Translations under genes and position numbers: made by a program
Notes under the pieces: generated by a model
Database searches by the model: none
The model's input: only the letters and a program-made list of their open reading frames with translations
What the model was told of the DNA's origin: nothing
Shown here: positions 17,670 through 26,769 of the stretch, piece after piece
Layout: every line of letters begins with the position of its first letter
Numbering within the stretch: the first letter of the stretch is position 1
NCBI GenBank assembly: GCA_951813625.1
Contig: CATOTS010000007.1
Span: 1 to 59,216 of the forward strand
Direction of reading: 5' to 3'
Length of the DNA: 59,216 nt
Source of the DNA: an uncultured Caldilineaceae bacterium
Lineage (GTDB): Bacteria; Chloroflexota; Anaerolineae; Caldilineales; Caldilineaceae

Positions 17670-18431
17670 ATGGTACAGAAAACAACTGCGCCGTATGGGA
17701 GTTGGCGTTCTCCGATCAGCGCTGGACTGGTTTCCGCAAGTTCTCAGCATTGGATCAACCAACTCTACGTGGAGGGTGAAGAGCTCTATGCTCTGCTCCG
17801 CCTTCCTGAAGAGGGAGGCCGCAGCGTGGTCGCCCGTGTACTTGCGGATGGGCGATTCGAATCATCGACGCCTGCCCCCTTTGACGCTCGTACGCGCGTC
17901 TACGAATACGGCGGCAGCGCCGGCGGCTTCACAACCCTTTCCGCGCTCGCCTTTCGAGACTATTCCCAGGCCGGTTCGAGCCATTACGGCATCAGCGACC
18001 TGGAATTCTGGGACGGGGAGACGCACAAGTTCGAAGCCAACTACTGCCGCTCTCTGATCGGCCCTTACCCCGAGGACCGCGCCCCCTATCGCCAACGCTC
18101 GCCAGTCCACCGTGCGCATGAGATCAACGCGCCCCTGCTCATCTTTCAGGTCCTGGACGATAAAGTGGTACCGCCGAACCAGTCGCGGTCCGTTGCCGAC
18201 GCACTGCGCGACCGCGGCGTCCCCGTGGCGCACCTCGAGTTTGAAGGCGAGGCGCACGGGTTTCGACGAGCCGAGTCAAATGTGCGAACGCACCAGGCGG
18301 AACTCGCCTTCTTTGGGAAGGTCTTCGGTTTCAGACCGGCCGACGATTTCCCCCCCTGCACATCGACAACGCCCAAGCCCTTCACCCAAGCGGCAACGCC
18401 GGCTGAACCGGCAGCAAAGCGAAAAGCGTGA
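17670..18431 (+). pseudogene. S9 prolyl-oligopeptidase family protein with large in-frame internal deletion
   Basis: 253 residues; S9C acylaminoacyl-peptidase-like proteins normally have about 600-650. Residues 1-80 match the normal N-terminus (KTTAPYGSWRSPIS ... ARTRVYEYGG). The sequence then jumps without loss of frame into the C-terminal alpha/beta hydrolase at the nucleophile motif GGSAGG. The junction falls on GGCGGC, the shared Gly-Gly codons. Almost all of the beta-propeller and the start of the hydrolase domain are missing, about 390 residues. The catalytic residues remain: S83, D164 (LDDKVVPPNQ) and H196 (EGEAHGF). It is therefore either a recombination-born pseudogene or a minimal hydrolase. 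I favour non-functional, because the deletion also removes strands before the nucleophile elbow. Confidence 0.75.
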
Positions 18432-18471
18432 CCAAAATAGAGCCTGAACCGCCAATCCACGGAGGCCCGAA

Positions 18472-19857
18472 GTGAGTTCAAATAGAGGACGAGAAACGGC
18501 AAGTTCCATTGTCGAAACCTTCAAGCGGCGCACGCGGGGGTCGGGCGAATGGGACGCGCGCGCCAAGAAAACGATGCCCGGCGGAGACACGAGGGCCTCC
18601 TCGTATTACACGCCTTATCCCGCCTATATGGTGCGCGGCGAAGGCTGCCATCTCTATGACTATGACGAGAACAAATACCTCGACTTCCTCAACAACTACA
18701 CCTCCCTCATTCACGGTCACGGTCACCAGGCGACCGTGAGCGCCATTCAGGAGCAGGCCGTGCGCGGGACCGTGCTCGGCTCCGCCGCCGAGGTTACGGT
18801 TGAACACGCCGAGATGCTCGTCGACCGCGTCCCCAGCCTGGAAAGCGTCCGCTACTGCAACTCGGGTACTGAAGCGACGCACCTGGCAATGCGCGCGGCC
18901 CGAGCTTTCATGGGCAGGGACGTCATCGTCAAGATGGATGGCGGCTACCACGGGTCGCACGATTATGTGCAGGTCAATGTGCATGCCGACACCGAGTCGG
19001 AGGGATTGCCCCAGCCCAGGCTCACCACGCGCGGCGTTCCGTCTGCTGTGCTGGAGGACGTGAGAATCGTTCCGTTCAACGACCTCGACGCGCTCGAAGA
19101 CGTGCTGCGCGCCGAGAGCGGCAAGATCGCCGCAATCATCCTGGAGCCGGTCCTCGGCTCGGGCGGGGGCGTCGAACCGGAAGACGGCTACCTGCAGGGC
19201 GTAAGGCAGCTGGCCGACGACTATGGCGTGCTCCTGATCTTTGATGAAATCCTGACATATCGCACCGATGTCGGCGGCGTGCAGGCCGCAATCGGGGTGA
19301 CGCCCGACCTGACTTCGGTCGCGAAGTTCATCGGCGGCGGTCTGCCGCTCGGCGCGTTCGGCGGCCGCGAGGAGATCATGGCGCCGTTCGATCCCACACA
19401 CGCGCAGACCATTCCCCACAACGGCACCTTCAACGGCAACAACATTACGATGGCGGCCGGCATCGCCACGATGAAGGACTACGGCGCCAACGAGGTCGCG
19501 CGCATCAACCGGCTCGGCCAGCGGCTGAAAGAGGGGTTCAACCGGGCCTTTGACGCAACTGGCGTGAATCTGCGGGCGGTGGGCGGAGGTTCGATAATCC
19601 GCGTCCACTGGAGCGAGAACAGGATCAGAGACGCCCGCGAGGGCGCGCTGGCACAGGCTGCCGCACAGGACCTGCCCCGGCTGCTGCACATGGAGCTGAT
19701 GAACCAGGACATATTCAGCGCGCCCAGGTGCCAGTTCGCGATCTCGACGCCGATGACAGAGCGGGAAGTCGACACCGCTATCGAGGCGATGGCCCGCTCC
19801 CTGGAGGTTGTCATGCCCTACGTCGAGGAGCGTACGCCCCACCTCGTTCGCGCCTAA
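18472..19857 (+). CDS. Class III aminotransferase, glutamate-1-semialdehyde aminomutase-like
   Basis: 461 residues from GTG 18472, supported by GGAGG at 18461-18465. PLP fold type I enzyme: YCNSGTEATHLAMRAARAF binds the cofactor phosphate, FDEILTYR contains the pyridine-nitrogen Asp, and K285 in SVAKFIGGGLPLGAFGG is the Schiff-base lysine. The N-terminal MPGGDTRASSYYTPYP and the overall pattern follow the GSA-aminomutase branch (HemL-like). Single copies outside haem loci in this branch often act on other amino or keto acids, so I do not assign hemL. Cytosolic. Neighbouring genes are remnants and give no pathway context. Confidence 0.85.
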   Translation: MSSNRGRETASSIVETFKRRTRGSGEWDARAKKTMPGGDTRASSYYTPYPAYMVRGEGCHLYDYDENKYLDFLNNYTSLIHGHGHQATVSAIQEQAVRGTVLGSAAEVTVEHAEMLVDRVPSLESVRYCNSGTEATHLAMRAARAFMGRDVIVKMDGGYHGSHDYVQVNVHADTESEGLPQPRLTTRGVPSAVLEDVRIVPFNDLDALEDVLRAESGKIAAIILEPVLGSGGGVEPEDGYLQGVRQLADDYGVLLIFDEILTYRTDVGGVQAAIGVTPDLTSVAKFIGGGLPLGAFGGREEIMAPFDPTHAQTIPHNGTFNGNNITMAAGIATMKDYGANEVARINRLGQRLKEGFNRAFDATGVNLRAVGGGSIIRVHWSENRIRDAREGALAQAAAQDLPRLLHMELMNQDIFSAPRCQFAISTPMTEREVDTAIEAMARSLEVVMPYVEERTPHLVRA

Positions 19858-19958
19858 GATGCAAGCGGGACCGGGCCCTTCCCCTCCTGTCAGGTGGTCG
19901 GGTACGCGGGCGGACCCAAAAGTCCCTGTCTTCCCTTCGCTACCGCGAGCATGAATCC

Positions 19959-20172
19959 GTGAAAACTCGTTGGCAGGCATGGTACGGCGACCGCGAGATT
20001 GATCTTGATTTCCCGCCGGCGTAGCGCGCGGAGAAGGTTCAGATGGCGGACGCCCTACCGGCGGATTCCGCAACCCTGGCCGCCGGCCTGCGCCAGCCGA
20101 TTGGAACGCCGCCGCTCCGGGAACTGGCGAGCGGGAGCAAGTGCGCCGCCATCGCGGTGGTCGCCCACCGGT
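19959..20172 (+). pseudogene. Remnant of a nickel-dependent lactate racemase (LarA/DUF2088) N-terminus
   Basis: GTG 19959 opens KTRWQAWYGDREIDLDFPPA, then an in-frame TAG at 20022-20024, and the same frame continues as RAEKVQMADAL ... LRQPIGTPPLRELASGSKCAAI. This matches the start of LarA-family proteins, including the conserved NPIGS-x-x-LxELA(R)GK block. The stop probably replaces a tryptophan codon (TGG to TAG). Homology ends at about 20190, where the antisense YbjN-like gene begins, so roughly 75 of more than 400 codons remain. It is the only recognisable content of the 19858-20172 gap. Confidence 0.65.
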
Positions 20173-20580
20173 TCAGATTGAGAACTCGTACGCAGGGTCT
20201 GTCGCCGCGCGCGCCAGCCGGCCCCCCAGTTCGCGCGTCGTCTGGATCAGGGCGTCGAGCGTCGCCGCAAAGAGAGGAAAGGAGAGCGCCTCGAGCGGAA
20301 GATCAGCCTGCAGGGAAACATCGCCGTCGCCATCGAGGGCGAACCGGACCAGCCGCACAGACTGGTTGAGGCGCAGCAGGAGCGATGCCAGCGCCCGCCT
20401 GCACTCCGGAGCGGGCGTAGGCGTGAGAGGGCTGACGGCGAAGTGCAACCATTCTTCTCCCGCCGCCACGTACAGGTCGAACTCGTCATCCTCTTCGTCG
20501 GCGAAGCTGCTGCGCCAGACGCCTTCAGCGACCGCCTCGTATCCCCACTCGTAGCGATCAAACAGGGCTGGAATGTCCAC
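20173..20580 (-). CDS. YbjN-like small protein
   Basis: 135 residues, acidic and soluble. The pattern of an alpha/beta YbjN or type III-secretion-chaperone-like fold is visible: an aromatic strand (DEFDLYVAAGEEWLHFAVSPL), a helix (RRALASLLLRLNQSVRLVRFALDGDGDVSLQADLPL) and a final amphipathic helix (LFAATLDALIQTTRELGG). YbjN proteins modulate motility or stress responses in enterobacteria, but in other phyla their role is unknown. Single gene on the minus strand; its 3' end abuts the LarA remnant. Confidence 0.65.
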   Translation of the reverse strand: MDIPALFDRYEWGYEAVAEGVWRSSFADEEDDEFDLYVAAGEEWLHFAVSPLTPTPAPECRRALASLLLRLNQSVRLVRFALDGDGDVSLQADLPLEALSFPLFAATLDALIQTTRELGGRLARAATDPAYEFSI

Positions 20581-20659
20581 TGCTTCTACCCTTACGGGCG
20601 GTCGTGTTCCGGCAGGGTCCCACCGATGCTGAACGGGCCTTCTTCGCTAACGCGTGTCG

Positions 20660-20947
20660 TCATTCGCCCAAAATGCGGCGGCGTTTTCTCAGGTGGCGCA
20701 AGCGCGAGCGTGGGTGGTCGACGGCTTTGTAGATTTCGTCGGCTGTCAGGCCGGTAGCCTCTTCGAGGTCCATCACTGTGCGGAAGGATTCGTCCTTAAG
20801 TTCCAGAAGCCTCTCCCGCTCAAATTCGCTCAGTTTGTGGCCGATGAGGGTTGATTCCGTATCCTCGAGGAGGCTGCTGCGGCAGTCCAGGCAGATCCAC
20901 GTATGACCAATAAGAATAAGGTAATCTCTGACCCTGGCGTTCTCCAT
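20660..20947 (-). CDS. Hypothetical protein with CxxC and charged helices
   Basis: 95 residues, no family recognised. The N-terminal part has ICLDC, a single CxxC that could bind metal only as a dimer or with a partner. The rest is strongly charged and helical (SEFERERLLELKDESFRTVMDLEEATGLTADEIYKAVDHP) and ends in a basic patch (RSRLRHLRKRRR). The TGLTADEIYKAV portion looks like a small DNA-binding or partner-binding helix pair. It lies 79 bases upstream of the YbjN-like gene on the same strand, so they may be co-expressed. Codon use resembles the neighbours, which supports a real gene. Confidence 0.55.
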   Translation of the reverse strand: MENARVRDYLILIGHTWICLDCRSSLLEDTESTLIGHKLSEFERERLLELKDESFRTVMDLEEATGLTADEIYKAVDHPRSRLRHLRKRRRILGE

Positions 20948-21059
20948 ACGGAATCTCCCGGTTGCTCCTCAAAGACCTGCAACATTTTGAACTGATTAGA
21001 AAGTGGGGGTTGGCACGGGCGGATTGGCAAGGCGAGAGCGGGCCGTCGTGCCCCGAAAT

Positions 21060-21881
21060 CTAGGGCGAAAGTTCCCCCTCCGCCCCGGCATCGAAAGCCG
21101 GGTGTTCCACCAGTCCCGCCGTCTCGACGGGCCAGATCGCAAGCCAAGCCTTGCCGATTACGAACTCCTGCGGCAGTTGGCCCCACGTACGTGTGTCGGA
21201 CGAGGCCGGCCGGTTGTCTCCCAAAACGTAGAGGTTCCCGGGATCAACGATCTGCGCAGAGATGTTTCGCGTCATCGGAATCTGATCATACGGTTCATCG
21301 ACTGGCAGGCCGTTCAGATAGAGAACGCCTTCCAGGATTTCGACTGTGTCCCCCGGCAGCCCAATGATCCGCTTGATGTAGTCCTGGGTGGGGTTATTAG
21401 GATAGTGGAAGACGATCACGTCGCCGCGCTTATGATCGCTCAGACGGTAGGCCAGCTTGTTCACGAGCAGATATTGCCCATGGTGGAAATTCGGTTCCAT
21501 CGACTGGCCTTCGATGCGGTAGTTCTGCACCAGGCTGCGGATGACAAGAAAGATGAGCACCGCCAGGATCACTGTTTCCAGCGTTTCCCGTAGCAGCGAC
21601 TTGAGTTCTATACCATCTTCTTCCTGCTCTTCGCCTGCAAGCGCGCCCCCGGGATCGCCCAGTTCGCCCAGCGGTACGGCGCCGCCCGTCGGAACGGCGG
21701 TGGCAATCGTCTTCCCGCCTGGCATGGCCGGCTCGGCGCCCTGTTCGTTTAAGGGTAGGGACAGTACGGGGTCCGGGGAGGGCTCGACGCCTTCAGGAGA
21801 CTCTGCCGCGCCGGACACAGACCGCGCTGGCAGGTCGGCTTCCATCTCCGACGCTTTCGGCGTTCTTTGATCATCGAGCAA
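21060..21881 (-). CDS. lepB: Signal peptidase I
   Basis: 273 residues. Cleaves Sec and Tat signal peptides on the outer face of the cytoplasmic membrane with a Ser/Lys dyad. S127 is in the motif GQSMEPNF and K170 in DYIKRIIGLPGD; the late box is YVLGDNRPASSDTR. One membrane segment precedes the catalytic domain (TVILAVLIFLVIRSLV, about 103-118). The protein has an unusually long, acidic, Pro/Gly-rich cytosolic N-terminus of about 90 residues. A shorter start cannot be excluded, but no ATG/GTG with a good ribosome site is obvious near the membrane segment. Confidence 0.93.
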   Translation of the reverse strand: MLDDQRTPKASEMEADLPARSVSGAAESPEGVEPSPDPVLSLPLNEQGAEPAMPGGKTIATAVPTGGAVPLGELGDPGGALAGEEQEEDGIELKSLLRETLETVILAVLIFLVIRSLVQNYRIEGQSMEPNFHHGQYLLVNKLAYRLSDHKRGDVIVFHYPNNPTQDYIKRIIGLPGDTVEILEGVLYLNGLPVDEPYDQIPMTRNISAQIVDPGNLYVLGDNRPASSDTRTWGQLPQEFVIGKAWLAIWPVETAGLVEHPAFDAGAEGELSP

Positions 21882-22116
21882 CGGTTTGGGTCCGATTTCG
21901 TGGCGTAGAGCGGTTGTGACTGGTCAGTCAGATGAAGAAATTATATCATTCGACACGAATTGAAATCAAGCGGGGAACGTTCGCGGCCATAACTGTCACA
22001 TTGAAAAGAAACCCTCGTCCTCATTTCGATCGTTTCACTGTCTGTCCAACGAAACGTCTGTCGCCGGACCATGAGGTGCCCCGCCTTTCCTGTCAATGTC
22101 CCCTCGATTGCGTCAG

Positions 22117-22149
22117 TTATCCCAAATGAATAACCCAATTATCCCAAAT
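22117..22149. promoter_or_regulatory. Direct repeat TTATCCCAAAT x2, possible operator
   Basis: TTATCCCAAAT occurs at 22117-22127 and 22139-22149, exactly 22 bp (two helical turns) apart, with a related TAACCCAATT between them. It lies between the 3' end of the AlbA-type gene and the lepB start, upstream of lepB. Confidence 0.35.
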
Positions 22150-22156
22150 CAGCCAG

Positions 22157-23587
22157 CTATCTGAGAATGTAACGCGTTCCCCGTTTGTCACCGATCTTGA
22201 GGAGCAGCTTCTTGTCGACAAGGTCAGCCAGGTCCAACCGCAGCGTCTCGGCGCCGACGTGCGAACACAGCTGCCTGTAATCGCGATTGGTTATGCTGCC
22301 GCTGGCCTGCACATGCTGCATCGCCTTTAACTGGCGCTCGTTCATGTGCTGCTCCCACTCGGGGATGATCTTCTCCAGGTCGCGGCTGTTCTGCAGTGTA
22401 ACCGAGAATCGATGGCTCCTCGCATCAAAGGACGGCGGCGGATGGCCCGCGGCCACCATCTCCTCAATCATCCTGTCGACGCCCAAGCCAAGCTCCTCAA
22501 TGTATCCCCATTGGTACAAGCCGTTGACAATGCGCGGATTGCGGCTGTAGTGCTCCTCGACGATGTTGTCGATTGTGATGTACGCCGGCAGGCCGCCCGG
22601 GCTGGTAATTTCCAGGCGGTCGGTGTGCATGTGAATTTCGACGCTGCTCCCCCGCAGACGATAGTCGCGGTGGCAGACCGCATTCACAAGCGCTTCACGC
22701 ACGGCAAATGGCGGGTATTCGGTCCGGTCTTCGCGTTGCAGGCCCTTGACAACCGCCTTCTTGTCCATCTCCTCCCAGATCACCCGCCAGCCGCGCTCAA
22801 CGATACGCGCGAGCGGGCCCGTGATCTCCTCGCGCCGGCCATAGCCGAACGAACCGGCCGCGCCGCCCAGCGGCAACTCCTCGGCCTCACGCTCGCCCGC
22901 GACTTCCGCGGCCCTCTGCACGTCTGACCGGTTGTTGTCGAACTTCACGAAGACCGCCCGGCTCTGCGGCAGAAACAGTTGCGGCTCCTTGCCGAATAGC
23001 AGCATCCCGCTAATTGTCGGCACGCCGTCGTCGCCGATCGCGCCGATCTGTTGCAACAGCCTGTTCTTGGGCAGCAGCGTGCCGCGCGGGTTGCGCTGCT
23101 GACGTTTTTCCAGGTACTCGTCGATGACGTCCTCGTCCAGGTCCTCCCTGACCGCGCCGGCGACAACCTCTGTCTCAAACTCGCCCATCGAGCGGTTGGC
23201 CACCAGCATCTGTAGCTCTGCCGGGCTGAGCGGACGGTTCTCGCGGCTGTGGCGCACGAGCGCCCGGCCATCGCTGAGGACATGCAGCTCGCTGCTGCGT
23301 TCGACCCGCAGCAGGACGATCGGCCCGCCCTGTGTTTCCGCTTGCTGCCACTCGGTAGGCATCGGCGGACGGCACAGCGTCAACGCGGCGCGCAACGTGC
23401 CTTCAGCTTCCTCTCCTTCCATCGGGTCGACCGGCAGTCCGCCGGCGTCAACGCCCAGCACGACCGTTCCGCCGTCGCCGTTGGCGAAGGCGACGAGAAT
23501 CTCGGCCAGAGTCTCCGGATTGGGGCTGGGCAGGAAAGCGAGCCTCGCGCCGGGTCCTTCGTTCAGGAGAGTGCGCAGTTCAGTCAT
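22157..23587 (-). CDS. AlbA_2/Schlafen-type ATP-binding transcriptional regulator-like protein
   Basis: About 476 residues from ATG 23587. The frame is open 25 codons further, but that would overlap gyrA; from 23587 the gap to the gyrA stop is 16 bases. The N-terminal AlbA_2 (AAA_4) domain is recognised by ILVAFANGDGGTVVLGVD and the RHSRENRPLSPAE segment. The middle has the HATPase_c_4-like block FAVREALVNAVCHRDYRLRGSSVEIHMHTDRLEITSPGGLP. A winged-helix-like C-terminus follows (NRDYRQLCSHVGAETLRLDLADLVDKKLLLKIG). Such proteins are widespread as putative transcriptional regulators or nucleic-acid-associated ATPases. It follows gyrA closely and is likely co-transcribed with it. Confidence 0.85.
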   Translation of the reverse strand: MTELRTLLNEGPGARLAFLPSPNPETLAEILVAFANGDGGTVVLGVDAGGLPVDPMEGEEAEGTLRAALTLCRPPMPTEWQQAETQGGPIVLLRVERSSELHVLSDGRALVRHSRENRPLSPAELQMLVANRSMGEFETEVVAGAVREDLDEDVIDEYLEKRQQRNPRGTLLPKNRLLQQIGAIGDDGVPTISGMLLFGKEPQLFLPQSRAVFVKFDNNRSDVQRAAEVAGEREAEELPLGGAAGSFGYGRREEITGPLARIVERGWRVIWEEMDKKAVVKGLQREDRTEYPPFAVREALVNAVCHRDYRLRGSSVEIHMHTDRLEITSPGGLPAYITIDNIVEEHYSRNPRIVNGLYQWGYIEELGLGVDRMIEEMVAAGHPPPSFDARSHRFSVTLQNSRDLEKIIPEWEQHMNERQLKAMQHVQASGSITNRDYRQLCSHVGAETLRLDLADLVDKKLLLKIGDKRGTRYILR

Positions 23588-23603
23588 CGGAGGCGCTGCC
23601 GCT

Positions 23604-26234
23604 CTAGTCGTCCGCCGGTATCGGAGCTGGGCCGGTGACGGCCGCGGCCGGTTCGCTGCCATTCGATTCCACGCCGTCGATTTCCCGCGTCAAATCTTCA
23701 TGTCTGAGCACCGCCAGCGCGGTCGCGGTATCTCCTTCGTCCAGATTGACAATGCGAACACCGCGTGTGGCGCGGCCAATAAGGCTGATCCCAGAGACCG
23801 GCGTCCGCAACATGATGCCGTTGCCGGTGATTACTGTAATCTGGTCCTCGTGATTGACAACGCGGGCCGCCACGATCGGACCGACTTCATCCAGCCTGGG
23901 GTGGTCAGTGGTCCACACACCTTGCGTATATCGGCCTTTCTGAGGGTACTCGCTCATGCGGACGCGTTTGCCGCAGCCAAACTCGTGCAACACCAGAAGG
24001 TATGCGTCGGGCTGGACAACGTCGAAACCGGTAACGAGGTCGCCGGGCCGCAGGCGCAACGCCCAAACCCCGGCCGCCGCACGCCCCATCGCTCGCACCT
24101 GGTCCTCGCGCATTCGCAGCGCCTTGCCTCCGCGCGTTACCACGATAAACTCCTGGTCCCCGTCAGTTAGCTGAGCCCACTCCAACGAATCGTCCTCATC
24201 CAGATTCATCGCAATCAATCCGCTGGGACGTACATGCGCGAACGCGCTCGCCTGTACCCGCTTGATTCGCCCCTTGCGCGTCAACAACGTAATATACTCC
24301 GCTTGACCGAAGTCAGCGGTCGTCAGCATCGCAGTCACTTCTTCATCGTTCTGCAGTGTCAGCACATTGGCAATGTGCGCGCCCTTCGCCGTACGTCCGC
24401 CCTCCGGCAGCTCATAAACGCGACTGCCGTACACCCGCCCCTTGTTCGTGAAGAACAGTATGTGGTCCAGAGTCCGGGCAAAGCGCAGATCCATCACCTC
24501 GTCCTCGCCGCGTGTCGTCATCCCTTTCACGCCGCGCCCTCCGCGGCCCTGTGCCCGAAACACTTCCGCCGCCATGCACTTTATATACGCGTTTGCGCTG
24601 AAACTGATCAGCACATTCTCCTGCGGAATCAGGTCCTCTTCGCTGAAGTCGCCGCTGGCGTAACGCACGATCGACGTGCGCCGCTCGTCGCCAAACTTCT
24701 CCTTCAACTCGACGATGTCGTCCCGGATCAGGCCGCGAATCTTGTGCGGGTTGGCCAGCAAGTCCTCCAGGTAGGCGATTCGCTCCATAACCTCCTGGTA
24801 CTCGTCCTCGATCTTCTGGCGTTCGAGCGCGGCCAGCCGACGCAGCTGCAAGTCCAGGATCGCCTGCGCCTGGACTACGCTGAGATTGAACAGCTCAACC
24901 AGCTGCGCGCGCGCATGCTCTGCGCTGTCCGAACTACGGATCGTCGCGATCACTCTGTCGAGGAACTGGAGGGCGATGCGCAGACCCTCCAGGATGTGCG
25001 CGCGTTCCCGCTGCTTGTTCAGGTCGAACTCGGTGCGCCGGGTGATCACCTCAAAACGGTGATCGACATAGATCAACAGCGCGCGGCGCAGCCCCAGCGT
25101 CACCGGCCGCCCGTTCAGCAGCGAAAGGGCGTTGACACTGAACGTGGACTGCAGCGGCGTGAACTTGAACAACCGGTTCTGCTCCTTCTTGGGCGATGCC
25201 CCTCGTTTGAGCTCGATTACGATGCGCATGCCGCTTCGGTCGCTCTCATCGCGCAGGTCGCTGATCCCGTCCAGCCGGCCGGAGCGCGCCAGATCGGCAA
25301 TCCGCTCGATCAACGTCGTCTTGTTGATCTGGTACGGGATCTCGGTCACAATGATGCGGAAGCGGCCGTTGTCGGTCTCCTCAATCTCGGTGCGCGCGCG
25401 CACGAGCACGCGCCCGCGGCCGGTCGCAAAGGCCTGCCGTACGCCCTCCGTACCCAGGATCTCGCCGCCGGTCGGGAAATCCGGGCCCTTCACCATCTCC
25501 ATCAGCTCATCGAGGCCAATCTGTTCGCGACGCTCCCAGTTGTCGATCACGTGCGCGACCGCATCGCAGATTTCGCTCAGATTGTGCGGCGGAATGTTTG
25601 TGGCCATGCCGACGGCGATGCCGCTCGAGCCGTTGACCAACATGCTCGGCACCTTGCCCGGCAGGACGAGCGGCTCTTCCAGGCTGTCGTCGAAATTCGG
25701 GCCCCAGTCCACCGTGTCCATCTCGATGTCCTGGATCATCATCTCGGTCAGCTGCGCCAGCTTGGCCTCGGTGTACCGCATCGCCGCCGGGCTGTCGCCG
25801 TCGATCGAGCCGAAATTGCCCTGTCCGTCCACCAGCGGATAACGCAGGCTGAACTCCTGCGCCATGCGGGCGAGCGCGTCGTATACCGCCTGGTCGTTGT
25901 GGGGATGATACTTACCCAGTACTTCACCCACGATGCGGGCCGACTTCTTATAGCCGGAATTCGCGCGCAGCCCCATATCGTGCATCGCGTAAAGGATGCG
26001 CCGGTGGACCGGCTTCAAGCCGTCGCGGGCGTCCGGCAGGGCGCGCGCGACAATGACGCTGACCGCATAGTCGAGAAATGCCGTCCGCATCTCATCTTCG
26101 ATCGAGACTTCCTCGACGCTCTGCGCAAAGTATCCGTTGCCGTTCGACCCGTTAGGGGACGGGACATTGGAAGGCAGATTTCCCAGACCATCGTCCTCTG
26201 GGGAAGCGTCGTCTGTGCCGTTTGGGTCGCTCAT
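23604..26234 (-). CDS. gyrA: DNA gyrase subunit A
   Basis: 876 residues; introduces negative supercoils with GyrB. The catalytic tyrosine is Y154 in [10 protein letters not shown]. The protein starts with about 42 polar residues not found in E. coli GyrA, before [33 protein letters not shown] sequence. The quinolone-determining loop reads [10 protein letters not shown] (109-119) instead of HPHGDSAVYD, so the positions equal to E. coli G81 and S83 are Asn and Gln, while the Asp equal to D87 is kept. The C-terminal pinwheel has a GyrA box-like [10 protein letters not shown], supporting gyrase rather than topoisomerase IV. No gyrB is in the window. Confidence 0.97.
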   Translation of the reverse strand: MSDPNGTDDASPEDDGLGNLPSNVPSPNGSNGNGYFAQSVEEVSIEDEMRTAFLDYAVSVIVARALPDARDGLKPVHRRILYAMHDMGLRANSGYKKSARIVGEVLGKYHPHNDQAVYDALARMAQEFSLRYPLVDGQGNFGSIDGDSPAAMRYTEAKLAQLTEMMIQDIEMDTVDWGPNFDDSLEEPLVLPGKVPSMLVNGSSGIAVGMATNIPPHNLSEICDAVAHVIDNWERREQIGLDELMEMVKGPDFPTGGEILGTEGVRQAFATGRGRVLVRARTEIEETDNGRFRIIVTEIPYQINKTTLIERIADLARSGRLDGISDLRDESDRSGMRIVIELKRGASPKKEQNRLFKFTPLQSTFSVNALSLLNGRPVTLGLRRALLIYVDHRFEVITRRTEFDLNKQRERAHILEGLRIALQFLDRVIATIRSSDSAEHARAQLVELFNLSVVQAQAILDLQLRRLAALERQKIEDEYQEVMERIAYLEDLLANPHKIRGLIRDDIVELKEKFGDERRTSIVRYASGDFSEEDLIPQENVLISFSANAYIKCMAAEVFRAQGRGGRGVKGMTTRGEDEVMDLRFARTLDHILFFTNKGRVYGSRVYELPEGGRTAKGAHIANVLTLQNDEEVTAMLTTADFGQAEYITLLTRKGRIKRVQASAFAHVRPSGLIAMNLDEDDSLEWAQLTDGDQEFIVVTRGGKALRMREDQVRAMGRAAAGVWALRLRPGDLVTGFDVVQPDAYLLVLHEFGCGKRVRMSEYPQKGRYTQGVWTTDHPRLDEVGPIVAARVVNHEDQITVITGNGIMLRTPVSGISLIGRATRGVRIVNLDEGDTATALAVLRHEDLTREIDGVESNGSEPAAAVTGPAPIPADD

Positions 26235-26425
26235 TCACCATCTCCTGCTGCTACAATACTCCAGGGAAACTCTCTCCGTTCACAACCATCGGGAGAATCC
26301 TGAACCCTCGAAACAGTTCGTCTGCAAGCCGCGCGGGCGTCAGTTTCGGGCAGAAATTGCCCGGTCCCACAGGCCAGAACAGACCCTTCAAGCCGGGCCA
26401 TTCACAACAGTTCCCAAGCCTTACA

Positions 26426-26454
26426 ATTATACCTGATACCGCCCGTTTTGGCTA
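26426..26454 (-). promoter_or_regulatory. Candidate gyrA promoter
   Basis: Minus strand: TAGCCA (26454-26449), 17-bp spacer, perfect TATAAT (26431-26426). It leaves a leader of about 190 bases before gyrA ATG 26234. Confidence 0.5.
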
Positions 26455-26670
26455 ACGCGAAGGCGTTCTCCACTTCCGCTTCCCCTGCGCCGAACGGTTC
26501 TCTCCGCGCCCTCCTCCCAGGCCTTCAATGAGGAGCCGCAGTCCAGCGTTCCCTGCTCTGCAGCACCCTTCCTCCAGTGGACTTTCTTATCCCTTCGTGC
26601 CCCTTCGAGGATCTCTTCCCACCCAACCGCAGGCATCCGCAAACGGGCGCCCGCCAGGTCTGGGATCAAC

Positions 26671-26698
26671 AAAAAAGACAGGACCAAGTCCTGTCTTT
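26671..26698 (-). terminator. Rho-independent terminator of rplI
   Basis: Perfect 11-bp stem AAAGACAGGAC (26674-26684) / GTCCTGTCTTT (26688-26698) with a 3-base loop. On the minus strand it is followed by TTTTTT (complement of 26671-26676). It lies 72 bases after the rplI stop. Confidence 0.85.
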
Positions 26699-26733
26699 CA
26701 AACTTCGTATACCTGTCTTTCGTACTTCGTATA
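26690..26733. repeat. 22-bp tandem duplication overlapping the rplI terminator
   Basis: CCTGTCTTTCAAACTTCGTATA (26690-26711, written here as the unit) is followed directly by a second copy with GT in place of AA. The first copy includes one arm of the terminator stem. The remaining 26235-26670 bases hold the gyrA promoter and no gene. Confidence 0.75.
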
Positions 26734-26769
26734 GTAGTGAAGGGCGACCGCTGACCGGGGCCGGACGTC

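Noticed and set aside
24234..26303. A 689-residue plus-strand frame opposite gyrA
   Set aside because: Shadow of gyrA without any domain.
26235..26670. Replication origin near gyrA
   Set aside because: No cluster of DnaA boxes (TTATCCACA) is visible and no dnaA or gyrB is near.
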